A DNA stretch of 64,000 nucleotides from JAKZVK01 sp965248255 (GTDB taxonomy: Bacteria; Acidobacteriota; Terriglobia; Bryobacterales; UBA6623). Positions 17,570-26,821 of the stretch are shown in pieces. Under the pieces are notes generated by a model that saw nothing but the letters and a program-made list of their open reading frames with translations, was not told where the DNA came from and did not search any database. Position numbers and translations under genes: made by a program. Positions within the stretch are counted from its first letter, which is position 1; each line of letters starts with the position of its first letter. Where the stretch lies: the NCBI GenBank assembly GCA_965248255.1, contig CBDFIW010000003.1, positions 992,001 to 1,056,000 on the forward strand, written 5' to 3'.

Positions 17570-17710
17570 TCAGCGCCCGTCGATGATTCGCCGGCGTACT
17601 GTCGCAATGAGAGCTAGAACAAAGAGCCACGGCAGGACCGCGATCAGAACGAGGCGTGTGACGACGTCCTTGAGCGATGTGAGGGTGAACTCGCGGTACG
17701 TCATGGTCAT
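17570..17710 (-). CDS. 46-residue single-span membrane protein
   Basis: A short frame beginning MTMTYREFTLTSLKDVVTRL, then a single hydrophobic helix (LVLIAVLPWLFVLALIATV) and a basic end RRRIIDGR. The positive-inside rule suggests a cytoplasmic C-terminus. It follows the damaged gene at 17718-18155 on the same strand with a 7-base gap, which supports cotranscription. I recognise no family. Confidence 0.5.
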   Translation of the reverse strand: MTMTYREFTLTSLKDVVTRLVLIAVLPWLFVLALIATVRRRIIDGR

Positions 17711-17717
17711 TGCCCCC

Positions 17718-18155
17718 TTAGCCTGAAGGCGTGTGGGCCGGCGGCAGCCGGGCCGAGGACAGCTTTGCCACGATGGTCGCCACGATTCGTTGAATTCCCA
17801 GCTTGGCGTCGGCGGCAGTGAACCGGCCGCTGGCGAGGACGACGCCGGTTCGGCGGTCGGTTAGCTGGTAGGTGAAGTCGAAGGTGAAGACTGGCCGCCC
17901 GACTCGTAGCATCAGATCCGCACGGGACGGCCGATCCACGAAGACGATGCCTAGTTCCTGAAAGCCTTTGTTCTCGCCAAAGCCCTCTTGCACGGCCTCG
18001 ACTCGAAAGCGAGTGGTTCCGGAGTGGACGTACAGGGAACGGGCCTCCCGCAGCAGGATCGCCGGGTCCCGCGAACCGCCAGCCGACGGCCGGACACGGC
18101 CTAGACGGGAGATGCGCTGAGATCGGGCGGCTTGTGATCCGAAAAGGTGCCTGTT
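17718..18155 (-). pseudogene. conserved secreted-type protein lacking its start
   Basis: The frame is open from a TGA at 18156-18158 down to 17718, with no ATG, GTG or TTG before coding-like residues begin (DPAILLREARSLYVHSGTTR). GTG 17993 lies inside the conserved part. The later segment, RPVFTFDFTYQLTDRRTGVV then LASGRFTAADA, looks like a small periplasmic or lipoprotein-type domain. The missing signal peptide suggests the 5' end was lost or frameshifted; the IS1111-type element begins within 10 bp of the upstream stop. Function unknown. Confidence 0.55.
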
Positions 18156-18250
18156 TCAATGCATAGGTAGTGGCGAAGAGGAATCCTCCCGGGGGCAAAA
18201 TGCTGAGAACGACCAGCCGGTCGGCTCAGAGCCAATCCCAGGAGGATTCC

Positions 18251-19258
18251 ATGCATGAACTCTACTACATCGGACTCGATGTCCATAAGAAAAGCATCAG
18301 CTTCTGCATCAAAACGCAAGACGGAACCATCGTCGCCCGCGGTCAGGTCGCGGCCACCCGCGCAGCCCTCGAGCGCCCCTGGGTGGGCGCGCTCGAAGCC
18401 ACGCTGTTCACGGGTTGGATTCACGATCACCTCCAGCCCTTCGCGCGCGAGTTGCAAGTCGCGCACCCGGCCATGCTCAAGGCCATCGCTTGTGGCAAGA
18501 AGAAGAACGACCGTCTCGACGCCACCAAGATCAGTGACCTGTTGCGTTGCGACCTGCTGCCACGCTGCTACTTGGCGCCGCCCGCCCTGCGCGAGTTGCG
18601 GCGTGTACTGCGCTATCGCAATCTGCTGCTGGGCGAAGCCGTCCGCATGAAGAACAAGATCAGCGGGCTGCTGATGGAGGTCGGCGAACCCTACGATGCC
18701 CGGCGGCTGCACGGCCGGCGTTATTTCTATTCGTATCTCGACAGCTTGCGTGACACGCCCGAGTCGGTCATCGAACTGCTCGCCATCACCCGCGGCAGCC
18801 TGGAAATGTTCGATCGTTTGCAAGACGAGTTACTGCGCGGCTTGCGGCGCCATCCGCTGCTGCGGGAACGCGTCGAGCGCTTGCAGTCGATTCGCGGCGT
18901 GGGGGAGGTGACGGCGCTGAGTTGGGCGCTGGAGACCGTTGAGCCCGAGCGCTTCGGTTCGGTGGGCCGGCTGGTGAGTTACTGCGGGCTATGTGCGGCG
19001 CAGCGCGAGTCGGGGGGCAAAACGCAGCGCGGACCGCTGTCGAAGCAACGCAACAAGCATTTGCAGCGGGTGCTGATCGAGGCGGCGAAACTCGCGCCGC
19101 GCTGGAACCCGCAGCTGCACGACGTCCATGAGCGGGAGTTGCAGCGCGGCCCGCGCAATCGCGCGACGTTGGCCGTGGCGCGCAAGTTGGTGGCATATCT
19201 GCGGGCTGTGGACACCAGCGGCCGAGCGTTCGTGCCGCGGGTGGCGGCCGCGGCGTAA
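18251..19258 (+). CDS. IS110-family (IS1111-like) transposase/recombinase
   Basis: 335 residues. N-terminal RuvC-like DEDD domain: YIGLDVHKKSISFCI (first Asp) and KKKNDRLDATKISDLL (late Asp). The C-terminal Tnp20 domain shows LQSIRGVGEVTALSWA and the serine-containing SGGKTQRGPLSKQRNKHLQR. These enzymes recombine DNA guided by an element-encoded bridge/seek RNA. ATG 18251 follows CAGGAGG. The last 83 codons are repeated downstream in a partial second copy (19653-19903). Confidence 0.9.
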   Translation: MHELYYIGLDVHKKSISFCIKTQDGTIVARGQVAATRAALERPWVGALEATLFTGWIHDHLQPFARELQVAHPAMLKAIACGKKKNDRLDATKISDLLRCDLLPRCYLAPPALRELRRVLRYRNLLLGEAVRMKNKISGLLMEVGEPYDARRLHGRRYFYSYLDSLRDTPESVIELLAITRGSLEMFDRLQDELLRGLRRHPLLRERVERLQSIRGVGEVTALSWALETVEPERFGSVGRLVSYCGLCAAQRESGGKTQRGPLSKQRNKHLQRVLIEAAKLAPRWNPQLHDVHERELQRGPRNRATLAVARKLVAYLRAVDTSGRAFVPRVAAAA

Positions 19259-20297
19259 CGAGGAGAATTTACTTTTTTTCTGTTGCAAGGAGAAACGAAG
19301 AGTTTCACCGACGCTGTGCGGTGTCACGAGCTGCCCGCCGGTCCTCGCCTGTGGGGGACTACGCGAAGGGGTTTCCTCGAGAGTTTACGGGGAAACCTCT
19401 GATGCGTCCGTATTGTCTGTTTCGAGGCCGGCGGGCCTGAAAATCCAAACTGAATCTTCCGCGACGGTCCCCCGCCGCTGAGGTGGGGCGACCCGATGCG
19501 CGCACATGGATGTCTGGTCACGTGACTCGTTGACCTTGTGACTTGATTCGCAAAAACGCTCGGGCTGCGAAGCGTCACTGCTGAACACCGCGCCCCCGCT
19601 GACGGGAGGTTCCGGATGACTGCGTCCATCCTTGACAGATACCTATCATGGAAGTCGGGGGGCAAAACGCAGCGCGGACCGCTGTCGAAGCAACGCAACA
19701 AGCATTTGCAGCGGGTGCTGATCGAGGCGGCGAAACTCGCGCCGCGCTGGAACCCGCAGCTGCACGACGTCCATGAGCGGGAGTTGCAGCGCGGCCCGCG
19801 CAATCGCGCGACGTTGGCCGTGGCGCGCAAGTTGGTGGCATATCTGCGGGCTGTGGACACCAGCGGCCGAGCGTTCGTGCCGCGGGTGGCGGCCGCGGCG
19901 TAACGAGGAGAATTTACTTTTTTTCTGTTGCAAGGAGAAACGAAGAGTTTCACCGACGCTGTGCGGTGTCACGAGCTGCCCGCCGGTCCTCGCCTGTGGG
20001 GGACTACGCGAAGGGGTTTCCTCGAGAGTTTACGGGGAAACCTCTGATGCGTCCGTATTGTCTGTTTCGAGGCCGGCGGGCCTGAAAATCCAAACTGAAT
20101 CTTCCGCGACGGTCCCCCGCCGCTGAGGTGGGGCGACCCGATGCGCGCACATGGATGTCTGGTCACGTGACTCGTTGACCTTGTGACTTGATTCGCAAAA
20201 ACGCTCGGGCTGCGAAGCGTCACTGCTGAACACCGCGCCCCCGCTGACGGGAGGTTCCGGATGACTGCGTCCATCCTTGACAGATACCTATCATGGA
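19008..20297 (+). repeat. 645-bp direct tandem duplication of the transposase 3' end and IS right end
   Basis: Unit 1 is 19008-19652, unit 2 is 19653-20297; all sequence I compared is identical. Each unit covers the last 83 transposase codons, the 3' noncoding segment, the right edge and three bases (GGA) of the host gene, which shows the duplication occurred after insertion at this site. The joint (CATGGA followed by AGTCGG) has little microhomology. It creates a 95-codon chimeric frame (19616-19903) of flank sequence plus the transposase tail. Confidence 0.9.
19259..19640 (+). ncRNA. candidate bridge/seek RNA region of the IS1111-like element
   Basis: 380 bases without a gene between the transposase stop and the right edge. 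IS1111-group elements are reported to encode their guide RNA in this 3' noncoding segment. Several possible stems are visible, such as GGGGTTTCC with GGGGAAACC near 19367-19397. Exact RNA ends and guide loops were not resolved. The segment is repeated at 19904-20285. Confidence 0.35.
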
Positions 20298-21937
20298 TGT
20301 CCCCCAGGTCAAAAGCGCGGACCGCCTCCTTGAACGTGCCTTCCCAGGAATCACGGCTGACCGTGCCGCCCTCTACGGTCAGGGCGTCGAGCCCTAGCAG
20401 CCTGCCTCGCCGTTGATTGAAGTCAAGCCTTGTACTGAGTCGAGTCGGCTGATCTCCCAGCTCGGCCGCGGCGCGCCGAAAACCTAGCGGTGCTTGGTAC
20501 GCGTTCGCGACCCGGCCGATTGGCTCCCGGACGGTTTCGGACGGCCTCTCGCCGGTCGCGTCGAACAGGGCCCGCCGGAAGCGCGACTCATCCTCGTCCA
20601 ACAGGCGATCGAGATCGGCCTGCCCGGCGTACGGCATCAGAGCGGTCTCGCGCTCTTCGCTCAGAGGCCGGCGAACAAGGACCGGCCGCACGTCGTCACG
20701 AAACCGCTTCATACCGTCGGCGTGGCAGCTCATGCAAGAACGGCCGACCACAATTTCTGGGCTGGTGGGGTTGGTACGGTCGAAAACCACGTCGCTTGGT
20801 CCCTTGTCGATGCGCCGGCCGGCGGCGTCGGCAAGGTAGTAGCCCTGCATCCCGTTAGGGAGATGAAAGATCACCTCGCCGCCGGCGGCACGAAAGTCCA
20901 AAGGGTGCTAGAAGATGTTCTGAAGTCCGGCGTTGGACCGGAAGTCAAAGCTCTTCCAATACGCACCGTGCGGCGCGTCGTGGCGCTCGAGCACGCGGTT
21001 ATTGCGCGAGACCCCGCTTTGCCCCACGCCGCCGCGGATCACCCCCCTCTCCTCGGCGAGGTGACGGACTGTATCAACGCCGAGCAACTGCTCGAGTTCG
21101 CTGACTATCGGCGGCAGGCCCAGGATTTCGTAGTACAACGGTGGTTCGGAGGCTTCCGCCACGAACCAATCGGCCCGTAGGTAGGCGACGGGTGACCCGG
21201 AAAGGGCCTGGATGCTCTGCTCGTCGAAACGGCCGAGGACGTATGGGTAACGGTCGATCAGTCTTCGCCAGGTCCGCTCTGTCCAGCCGTAGTCACGAAT
21301 GTCGATGCGCAGCAGCATCGGCTCGGGACCCAAGGCCCGGGGGACCGCCATTCGTCTCTGCCACGAGAGGCTGTTGAGAAGCTTGGCCAAGGCTTGGCGA
21401 TGGACGCCGATCTCTTGCTCGCCGACCCCGGCGTTGTAGAGATGGACCAGGCTGAAGTGACGGATGAAGCGGCGGTGGCGTTGTGGCAGGGAGAGCAGGT
21501 CTTGCCCGATGGCGCGGACGGTGTCGGCCTCGCCGAAGAATTCCCGCCGCGGAGACACTGCATCTCCCGGCCATGGCGGCGCCCCCTGCGCGACCCAGCG
21601 TGTCAGGGTCTCGACTTCGGTTGTGGTGAGCTCGGCGTCGCCCGGCGGCATGGCGCCTTCACGGACAAGGCGTAACAGAAGCGACTGATCGTCCCGCGGG
21701 ACAACGGGACGGTCGCGACTGCCCACCAGGCGGGCGTGGTCATCAACTACGACCCCGTTGAACGCACGGCCTTGCGTGGCATTGGCCGCAGCGTTGTTTC
21801 AGGATTTGCTGAGCGCGCGACGCCAGCTCGTCAAACCCCGCAGCTTGCCATCGTTGTTGCCCGGCAACTGCTTGGGCCCCCCAGGCAGCGATAGCAACAA
21901 CTGCCCAGCCTCTCCAGCGAACTTGTATGGTGCTCAT
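20298..21937 (-). pseudogene. PSCyt1-type c-type cytochrome domain protein, decayed
   Basis: ATG 21937 follows GGAGGAG and starts a signal peptide (WAVVAIAAWGAQAVAGQ), then ILKQRCGQCHA, a CxxCH haem site. Just after it the frame shifts (about 21770), resuming FNGVVVDDHARLVGSRDRPV and LLLRLVREGAMPPGD, typical of PSCyt1. At 20908-20910 an in-frame TAG interrupts SNAGLQNIF / HPLDFRAAGGEVIF; the same frame then runs on through a second haem site (GRSCMSCHADGM) to about 20298. The natural end was probably FDLGDIH at the IS1111 edge. With a frameshift plus a nonsense codon it should not make a full protein, although the amber alone could be read through. Confidence 0.82.
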
Positions 21938-21955
21938 GGGACTCCTCCAGCGCAC

Positions 21956-22356
21956 CTTCCGGTGCAGGCCGGGGGCCGCTTTTGGCGTGAGGGGCGAAGG
22001 GCTTTGAAGTCAGTTAGATAGTGCGAAAGGGGGAAGTCGAAGCGGCCCGGAGATAGTCAGTTTTGACTGACACCGCAAGTTGCCATTGGCAGCAAGATCA
22101 TCTCCAACGTGCTGAATCCTGTGGCGTATCTGCCGCCGACAGAGCCATAGGGCCGCCCGGTCCCTGCGAGCCCGGAACGACCCGCAGCAGCCTGCGGCGG
22201 GTGCTTTGACGCTGCGGAAGTGAAGACACCGCAGGTCTCTGTCGAGCCCTACGCTACCGTGCCGCAGCCCTGAAGACGAGGTTGAGCCTTAGGATGAAAG
22301 GAGTTTGGCTAGTGCTGTGCTAGACTCGGCACGGCCTTACAGTTCTCCATACAGCG
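21956..22356. other. 400-bp intergenic region
   Basis: No gene found. It separates the divergent PSCyt1 relic from the two-component gene cluster and should contain the promoter of the latter. No operator or convincing -35/-10 pair could be assigned. Confidence 0.5.
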
Positions 22357-22362
22357 AGGAGG
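22357..22362 (+). promoter_or_regulatory. Shine-Dalgarno AGGAGG deciding a CTG start
   Basis: AGGAGG lies six bases before CTG 22369. In this frame there is no ATG, GTG or TTG between the stop codon at 22321 and the first beta strand of the receiver domain, so this site supports CTG initiation. Confidence 0.65.
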
Positions 22363-22368
22363 AGCGCC

Positions 22369-23574
22369 CTGGAGAGCGAAACCAAGATTCTTGTTATTGA
22401 CGACGAAGAGGCGGCGCGCTACGGCGTCACCCGAGCGCTGTCCCAACAAGGCTATGCCGTCGAGGAGGCCTCCGACGGCGCCACGGCTCTCGCCGCCATC
22501 GACCGTTTCCAGCCTGACGTCGTCGTCTCCGACATCAACATGCCGGGCATGGACGGTCTCACTCTGTTGCGGCGGCTGAACGAGCGGAGCGAGCCGCCGC
22601 TCGTCGTGCTGATGACCGCGTACGGCTCCGAGCAGATCGCCGCCGAGGCGCTGCGGTCGGGCGCCTACAACTATCTCTCGAAACCGTTCGAGCTGGAAGA
22701 CCTGCGGGTCACCGTGCGTAACGCGGTGGAAAAACAGCGGCTACTCCGCGAAAACCGCCGCTACACCGAGGAGCTGAAACGGGCACTCGAAGAACTCAAA
22801 GAGTCACAGGCGGCCCTCTTCCAAGCCGAGAAAATGGCGTCGCTCTCGAAGCTGGTCGCCGGGATCCTCCACGAGATCAACACGCCGCTCGGCGTGCTGA
22901 GAAGCATCAGCGAAACGACAAGCCGCGCGGCGGCCAGAGTCGAAGCCCTGCTACAGGGCGAGCCCTTGCCGGAGGGGCCCTCGTCGTCGCGGCTGGCGCT
23001 GGCCCTTACCGAAGCGGCGGCACAGTCGCAGGCGGCCTGTAAACGCGTGTCGACGATCCTGAAGAACTTGAAGGAATTCGCCCAACTCGACCGCGCCGCG
23101 TTCCGGCGCGTGACGATTATCGAGGGAATCGAGCAGGCCCTGCAGTTCCTGCGGGACGAGTTGGGCGACGACATCGAAATCGTCCGCAGCTTCGAGGATC
23201 TGCCTGAGATCGAATGCTCGCCACGCGATCTGAATCAGCTCTTCATGAACTTGCTGCTCAAGGCGCGCGACTCCATCCGCCAAGACGGAGGACTGGGCCG
23301 TATCGAAATCCATGCGAAGCGCGCCGGCGACATGGTGAAACTCGAGATCACCGACAGCGGACGGGGTATCGCCGCTGAACATCTGCCTCATGTATTCGAT
23401 CCGGGTCTTACCGAAACGACGGGCCGCGTCGGCATCGACCTGGGCCTGCCGATCTGCTACCAAATCGTTAAGGCCCACCACGGGCGGATCGAAGTGGAAA
23501 GCCCGCCGGGCCAAGGGACGCGGTTCGTGGTCACACTCCCGGTGGACCGTCCCGCCGAAGAGCCCCCATGCTGA
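22369..23574 (+). CDS. receiver-histidine kinase hybrid with degenerate ATP site
   Basis: 401 residues from an apparent CTG start. Receiver domain 1-120: KILVIDDEEAA (acidic pair D11/D12), phosphoacceptor D55 in VVSDINMPGMDG, T in LMTAYGS, K in YLSKPF. A coiled-coil linker (EELKRALEELKESQAALF) leads to HisKA with LVAGILHEINTPLG (His168). In the HATPase the N-box reads LFMNLLLKARDSI, with Lys298 where the Mg-binding Asn is expected, and the G2 region is GIDLGLP instead of GxGLGL. ATP use is therefore doubtful; it may act as a phosphotransfer or scaffold protein. Overlaps the next kinase by 7 bases. Confidence 0.82.
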   Translation: MESETKILVIDDEEAARYGVTRALSQQGYAVEEASDGATALAAIDRFQPDVVVSDINMPGMDGLTLLRRLNERSEPPLVVLMTAYGSEQIAAEALRSGAYNYLSKPFELEDLRVTVRNAVEKQRLLRENRRYTEELKRALEELKESQAALFQAEKMASLSKLVAGILHEINTPLGVLRSISETTSRAAARVEALLQGEPLPEGPSSSRLALALTEAAAQSQAACKRVSTILKNLKEFAQLDRAAFRRVTIIEGIEQALQFLRDELGDDIEIVRSFEDLPEIECSPRDLNQLFMNLLLKARDSIRQDGGLGRIEIHAKRAGDMVKLEITDSGRGIAAEHLPHVFDPGLTETTGRVGIDLGLPICYQIVKAHHGRIEVESPPGQGTRFVVTLPVDRPAEEPPC

Positions 23575-25532
23575 TCGAGGTCACCCTGCAGTTGCTGGGT
23601 TACGTCGTCGGAGCGACCCTGCACGCCTTTCTGGCCTCGCTGCTGGTGCGTAAGCTCCGCTCGGGAACGCTGGAGCGCCTATTGTTCGGCGCCGTCGTCG
23701 GCGCCGTACTCTGGCATACCGGCGAGGCGGCGGCCTTCTTCTACCGGATCAATAGTGATTCCGAGGACAGTTTGTTCCTGGCGGCGGCGGAGGGGATCGC
23801 ACTGCTTGGGCTGGTTGCCGCGCCGGCCTTTCTGTTCCACCTCGGCGTCGCATCGGGACGACTGCACAAGGGGCTCGCCGTGCTCGGTTACGGGATGGTC
23901 CCCGTGGCCGCCTGGCTGCTCTGGGAGGGTGGTCCGGAGTACCGCTATCTTCCGGCCGCGGTATTGGTCATCGCGGCTCTGCTTTGTGTTCGGGCCGCGC
24001 GGATGGAAAGGTCCCGTCTGCTTCGACGCTTTCTTTTTTCCTTCGCTGTCTCCTTAGGGATCCCGGCGGCGACCCTGGCGGCAACCGATGCGCCCGCGGT
24101 GATGGTTTGGTCCTCGCTTGTTCCGGCGCTGTGTCTGATCCACTTCGTTCACCGCTATAACTTCCTGGGCTTGCTGATTCGGAAACAGGCCGCCTTTGCG
24201 TTCACGTTGGGATTGTTCGTTGCCCTGTATCTGTTTGTCGTGAGACGCCTGGCGGATTTCGTCGAGCACGAGTTTGAGTTCTTCGGCACCGTCACGGAAC
24301 TGGCGCTGATCTTCGCCGCGGCCTTGGTGTGGCTGCCGCTGTATGGTTGGATGAACCGGTTCCTCTCAAAGAGAGCCCAACTGTACGCCGATTTCAGTAA
24401 GCGTTTGATTGAAGAGGCGGCGGGGATCTTGGAGCCCGTGAAGCGCGTCCAGTTCCTTGCGGAAGAGGTAGGCCGCACCTTTCAACTGAAGCGAGTGCTT
24501 CTGGCCACCGCCGGAGACGCCCGCTTTGAGGGCCGCTTCGGCTTTGAGGATGTGCCGCTGTCGCCGGACGCTTTTGGACGGCTCGAATCGCTGGTCTACG
24601 AGCGGCACGAGGAGTTCGTTCACACCCATCTCACGCGAGTCGCCGAACTTCGCAAAACGCTGGAGGCCAGCGGGTTCAACTACCTGTTTCCGCTCTGGTA
24701 TGAGGATCGCCTTACCGGGCTTCTCCTGCTCGATTCGTCACCGCGGGTCTTCATGGACGAAGACGAGCCCATTCTGCTGGGCCTCTGCGGGCAGATCTCG
24801 CACTCGATCGAGACCGGGAAGGTCGTCGAGGAGAAGATACAGATTGAGAGGACCTTGGTGCAGCAGGAACATCTGGCGAAGTTGGGCAAGGCGGCGGCGG
24901 CGATCGCGCACGAAGTCAAGAATCCGCTCAGCTCGATGAAGACCCTGGCCCAGCTCATGCGAGAAGACGACGACGTGCGGGGCAAGTACGAGCGGGATCT
25001 TTCGTACATGGTCGCTGAGATCGACCGTCTCAACGGCAGCGTGCAGCAGTTGCTTTCGTTTTCCCGTCCGGCGCCGGAGAAGACCAGTGACGTCGATGTC
25101 GCCAAATTGGTCAACAACGCGACGCAGACCCTGCGGCGGCAGTCGGCGGAGCGGGGGATCGCCGTGGAGTATTGCGACGGCCCCGCGCCGCTGCTGAAGG
25201 ACTCGCACCCCGAGTTGATCCAGCAGATCGTCTTGAACCTGATTCTGAATGCCACGCAGGCGTCCCCGGAGGGAGGCCGTGTCACGGTCGAGGTGCGAGA
25301 TGCCCCTGAGAAGCATCTTTCCATTCTCGTGGCCGATGAAGGACCGGGCATTCCAGCCGAGATGCGGGAGCGTGTGTTCGAGCCCTTTGTCACCACGAAG
25401 CAGAAAGGCACCGGGCTGGGGCTGGCCATCGTCCGCAAGAACGTTCGGCTGCTCGGGGGAGAGATTCAACTCGAAAGCCCGATCGCCGGCGGACACGGCA
25501 CGCGTGTGACCGTCACCCTACCGGTCCCATGA
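23568..25532 (+). CDS. multi-span membrane sensor histidine kinase (PrsK-like)
   Basis: 654 residues. About eight hydrophobic segments in the first 280 residues, a GAF-like domain (about 285-420, FNYLFPLWYEDRLTGLLLLD), HisKA with AAAIAHEVKNPLSSMK (His near 450) and a complete HATPase (LNLILNATQAS, VADEGPGIP, FEPFVTTKQKGTGLGLAI). The layout resembles PrsK kinases, often linked to exopolysaccharide or membrane regulation in other bacteria; that role is inferred. It overlaps the hybrid protein upstream and the TPR gene downstream (ATGA), so the three are almost certainly translated together. It is the likely phosphodonor for the upstream receiver. Confidence 0.88.
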   Translation: MLIEVTLQLLGYVVGATLHAFLASLLVRKLRSGTLERLLFGAVVGAVLWHTGEAAAFFYRINSDSEDSLFLAAAEGIALLGLVAAPAFLFHLGVASGRLHKGLAVLGYGMVPVAAWLLWEGGPEYRYLPAAVLVIAALLCVRAARMERSRLLRRFLFSFAVSLGIPAATLAATDAPAVMVWSSLVPALCLIHFVHRYNFLGLLIRKQAAFAFTLGLFVALYLFVVRRLADFVEHEFEFFGTVTELALIFAAALVWLPLYGWMNRFLSKRAQLYADFSKRLIEEAAGILEPVKRVQFLAEEVGRTFQLKRVLLATAGDARFEGRFGFEDVPLSPDAFGRLESLVYERHEEFVHTHLTRVAELRKTLEASGFNYLFPLWYEDRLTGLLLLDSSPRVFMDEDEPILLGLCGQISHSIETGKVVEEKIQIERTLVQQEHLAKLGKAAAAIAHEVKNPLSSMKTLAQLMREDDDVRGKYERDLSYMVAEIDRLNGSVQQLLSFSRPAPEKTSDVDVAKLVNNATQTLRRQSAERGIAVEYCDGPAPLLKDSHPELIQQIVLNLILNATQASPEGGRVTVEVRDAPEKHLSILVADEGPGIPAEMRERVFEPFVTTKQKGTGLGLAIVRKNVRLLGGEIQLESPIAGGHGTRVTVTLPVP

Positions 25533-26755
25533 ACCGAGATCGCTTCATCCTGGTGTTGGTGGGGGCCTGGTTCACCTTGTCCGCGCCGGCCCGGGTGTAC
25601 GCGTCCGGCGAATCGTCTCTTCTGCCGGCCGAGCAGGTGGCAAAGATCCAGGACGGGGTCCGGGCCAACTACGATCTCGAACACGACCGGGCCGCCGGGA
25701 TCTTTCAGAAGATGATCCGCGAAGACCCCGAAGACGCGGCCGGCTACATCTTTCTCGCCAAAACGTACTGGCTCGAGGAGCTGGTCAAGAAGCAGGAGTT
25801 GAGCATCGACCGGTTCGCGTCGTCGGATTTCTTTGCGGAGTCGCCGAAGTACAAGCCGGAGGTCGAGCCGTCGGTCGAGCAGCGGTTTCGGCGCGTCGCC
25901 ACGCAGGGGATTGAGAAGGCGCGGGCCAGGCTCGACCGAGCGCCTGAGGATCCCGCGGCACTGTTCCTGCTCGGGCTCGCCTACCAAAATTTGGCGAGCT
26001 ACGAGGCGAGCCTGAAGCGCTCGTGGTGGGCGTCGTTCCGCGCGGGAACCAAAACCTACCGTTATCATCGCGACCTCCTACGCCTCAAGCCCGATGTGTA
26101 CGACGCCTACATCAGTACCGGCACGTTTCAATACGTGGCGGGCAGTCTCGGATGGAGCACGCGTTGGCTGGCGATCCTGTTGGGCTACCGCGGTGACAAA
26201 GAGAAGGGCCGGCAATTGCTGCGGGTAACGAGCAAACGGGCGACGCTGGTCAACCACGATGCCCGAGTGCTGCTGACCTTGATCTACACCCGCGAGCGAC
26301 GCTTTCAGGATGCGTTTGACGAGTTGACGTCCCTGCTCAACAGCTTCCCGAAGAACTATCTCGTCCACCTGGATATGGGCGGAATCGCATTGCTGATGGA
26401 CCGTCACGAAGCCGCTTTGGTGATCTACCGCGACATCCTGCGCAAGGTGGAAGCGAAGGAGGACCGCTACGACCGGCTCGAGAAGGCCATGATCCACAAT
26501 CGTCTCGGCGTGGCTTTCCGGCGCAAGGGGGGCCTGACGCAATCGGCGGCGTGGTTTCACCGATCGCTCGCGGAGAATCGGGCTGCTGAGCAGACGCGGA
26601 TTGTTAGCCATCTGGAACTGGGAAAGACTTACGACCTGCTGGGTCGGCGCGGGGAGGCTACGCGCCAGTACGAAAAGGTCTTGGACTACGGAGATTTTGC
26701 CGGATCCCGAGACGAAGCACGCGACCTTCGCCGGCAGCGCTACAAGGGCGACTAA
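25529..26755 (+). CDS. exported TPR-repeat protein
   Basis: 408 residues beginning with a signal peptide (FILVLVGAWFTLSAPARVYA), then tetratricopeptide-like helices: YDLEHDRAAGIFQKMIREDP, AALFLLGLAYQNLASYEASL, VLLTLIYTRERRFQDAFDEL, ALVIYRDILRK, and MIHNRLGVAFRRKGGLTQSA plus HLELGKTYDLLGRRGEATRQ near the end. TPRs are protein-binding scaffolds; here probably periplasmic. ATGA overlap with the kinase suggests it works with that signalling pair, perhaps as an envelope sensor or partner. No enzymatic motif seen. Confidence 0.82.
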   Translation: MNRDRFILVLVGAWFTLSAPARVYASGESSLLPAEQVAKIQDGVRANYDLEHDRAAGIFQKMIREDPEDAAGYIFLAKTYWLEELVKKQELSIDRFASSDFFAESPKYKPEVEPSVEQRFRRVATQGIEKARARLDRAPEDPAALFLLGLAYQNLASYEASLKRSWWASFRAGTKTYRYHRDLLRLKPDVYDAYISTGTFQYVAGSLGWSTRWLAILLGYRGDKEKGRQLLRVTSKRATLVNHDARVLLTLIYTRERRFQDAFDELTSLLNSFPKNYLVHLDMGGIALLMDRHEAALVIYRDILRKVEAKEDRYDRLEKAMIHNRLGVAFRRKGGLTQSAAWFHRSLAENRAAEQTRIVSHLELGKTYDLLGRRGEATRQYEKVLDYGDFAGSRDEARDLRRQRYKGD

Positions 26756-26821
26756 GATGAGTTGTCGGGGCCGGCGCCTGAAGAGAATGTTGCACGAAGG
26801 CGGCCTGCGTGTTACCTGGGA

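Larger units (their letters stand above)
18160..20294 (+). mobile_element. IS110 family (IS1111-like) element carrying a tandem duplication
   Basis: Left edge near GCATAGGTAGTGGC (18161) and right edge near ACAGATACCTATC (about 20292). ATAGGTA occurs inverted at both ends, like the short subterminal repeats of the IS1111 group. Removing the 645-bp duplication gives about 1.49 kb, normal for the family. Removing the whole element joins plus-strand TTTCAATG to GATGTCC, so the upstream minus-strand gene would end ...FDLGDIH followed by TGA: the insertion lies at that gene's stop codon. Exact edges are uncertain by a few bases because ATG occurs at both junctions. Confidence 0.8.
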
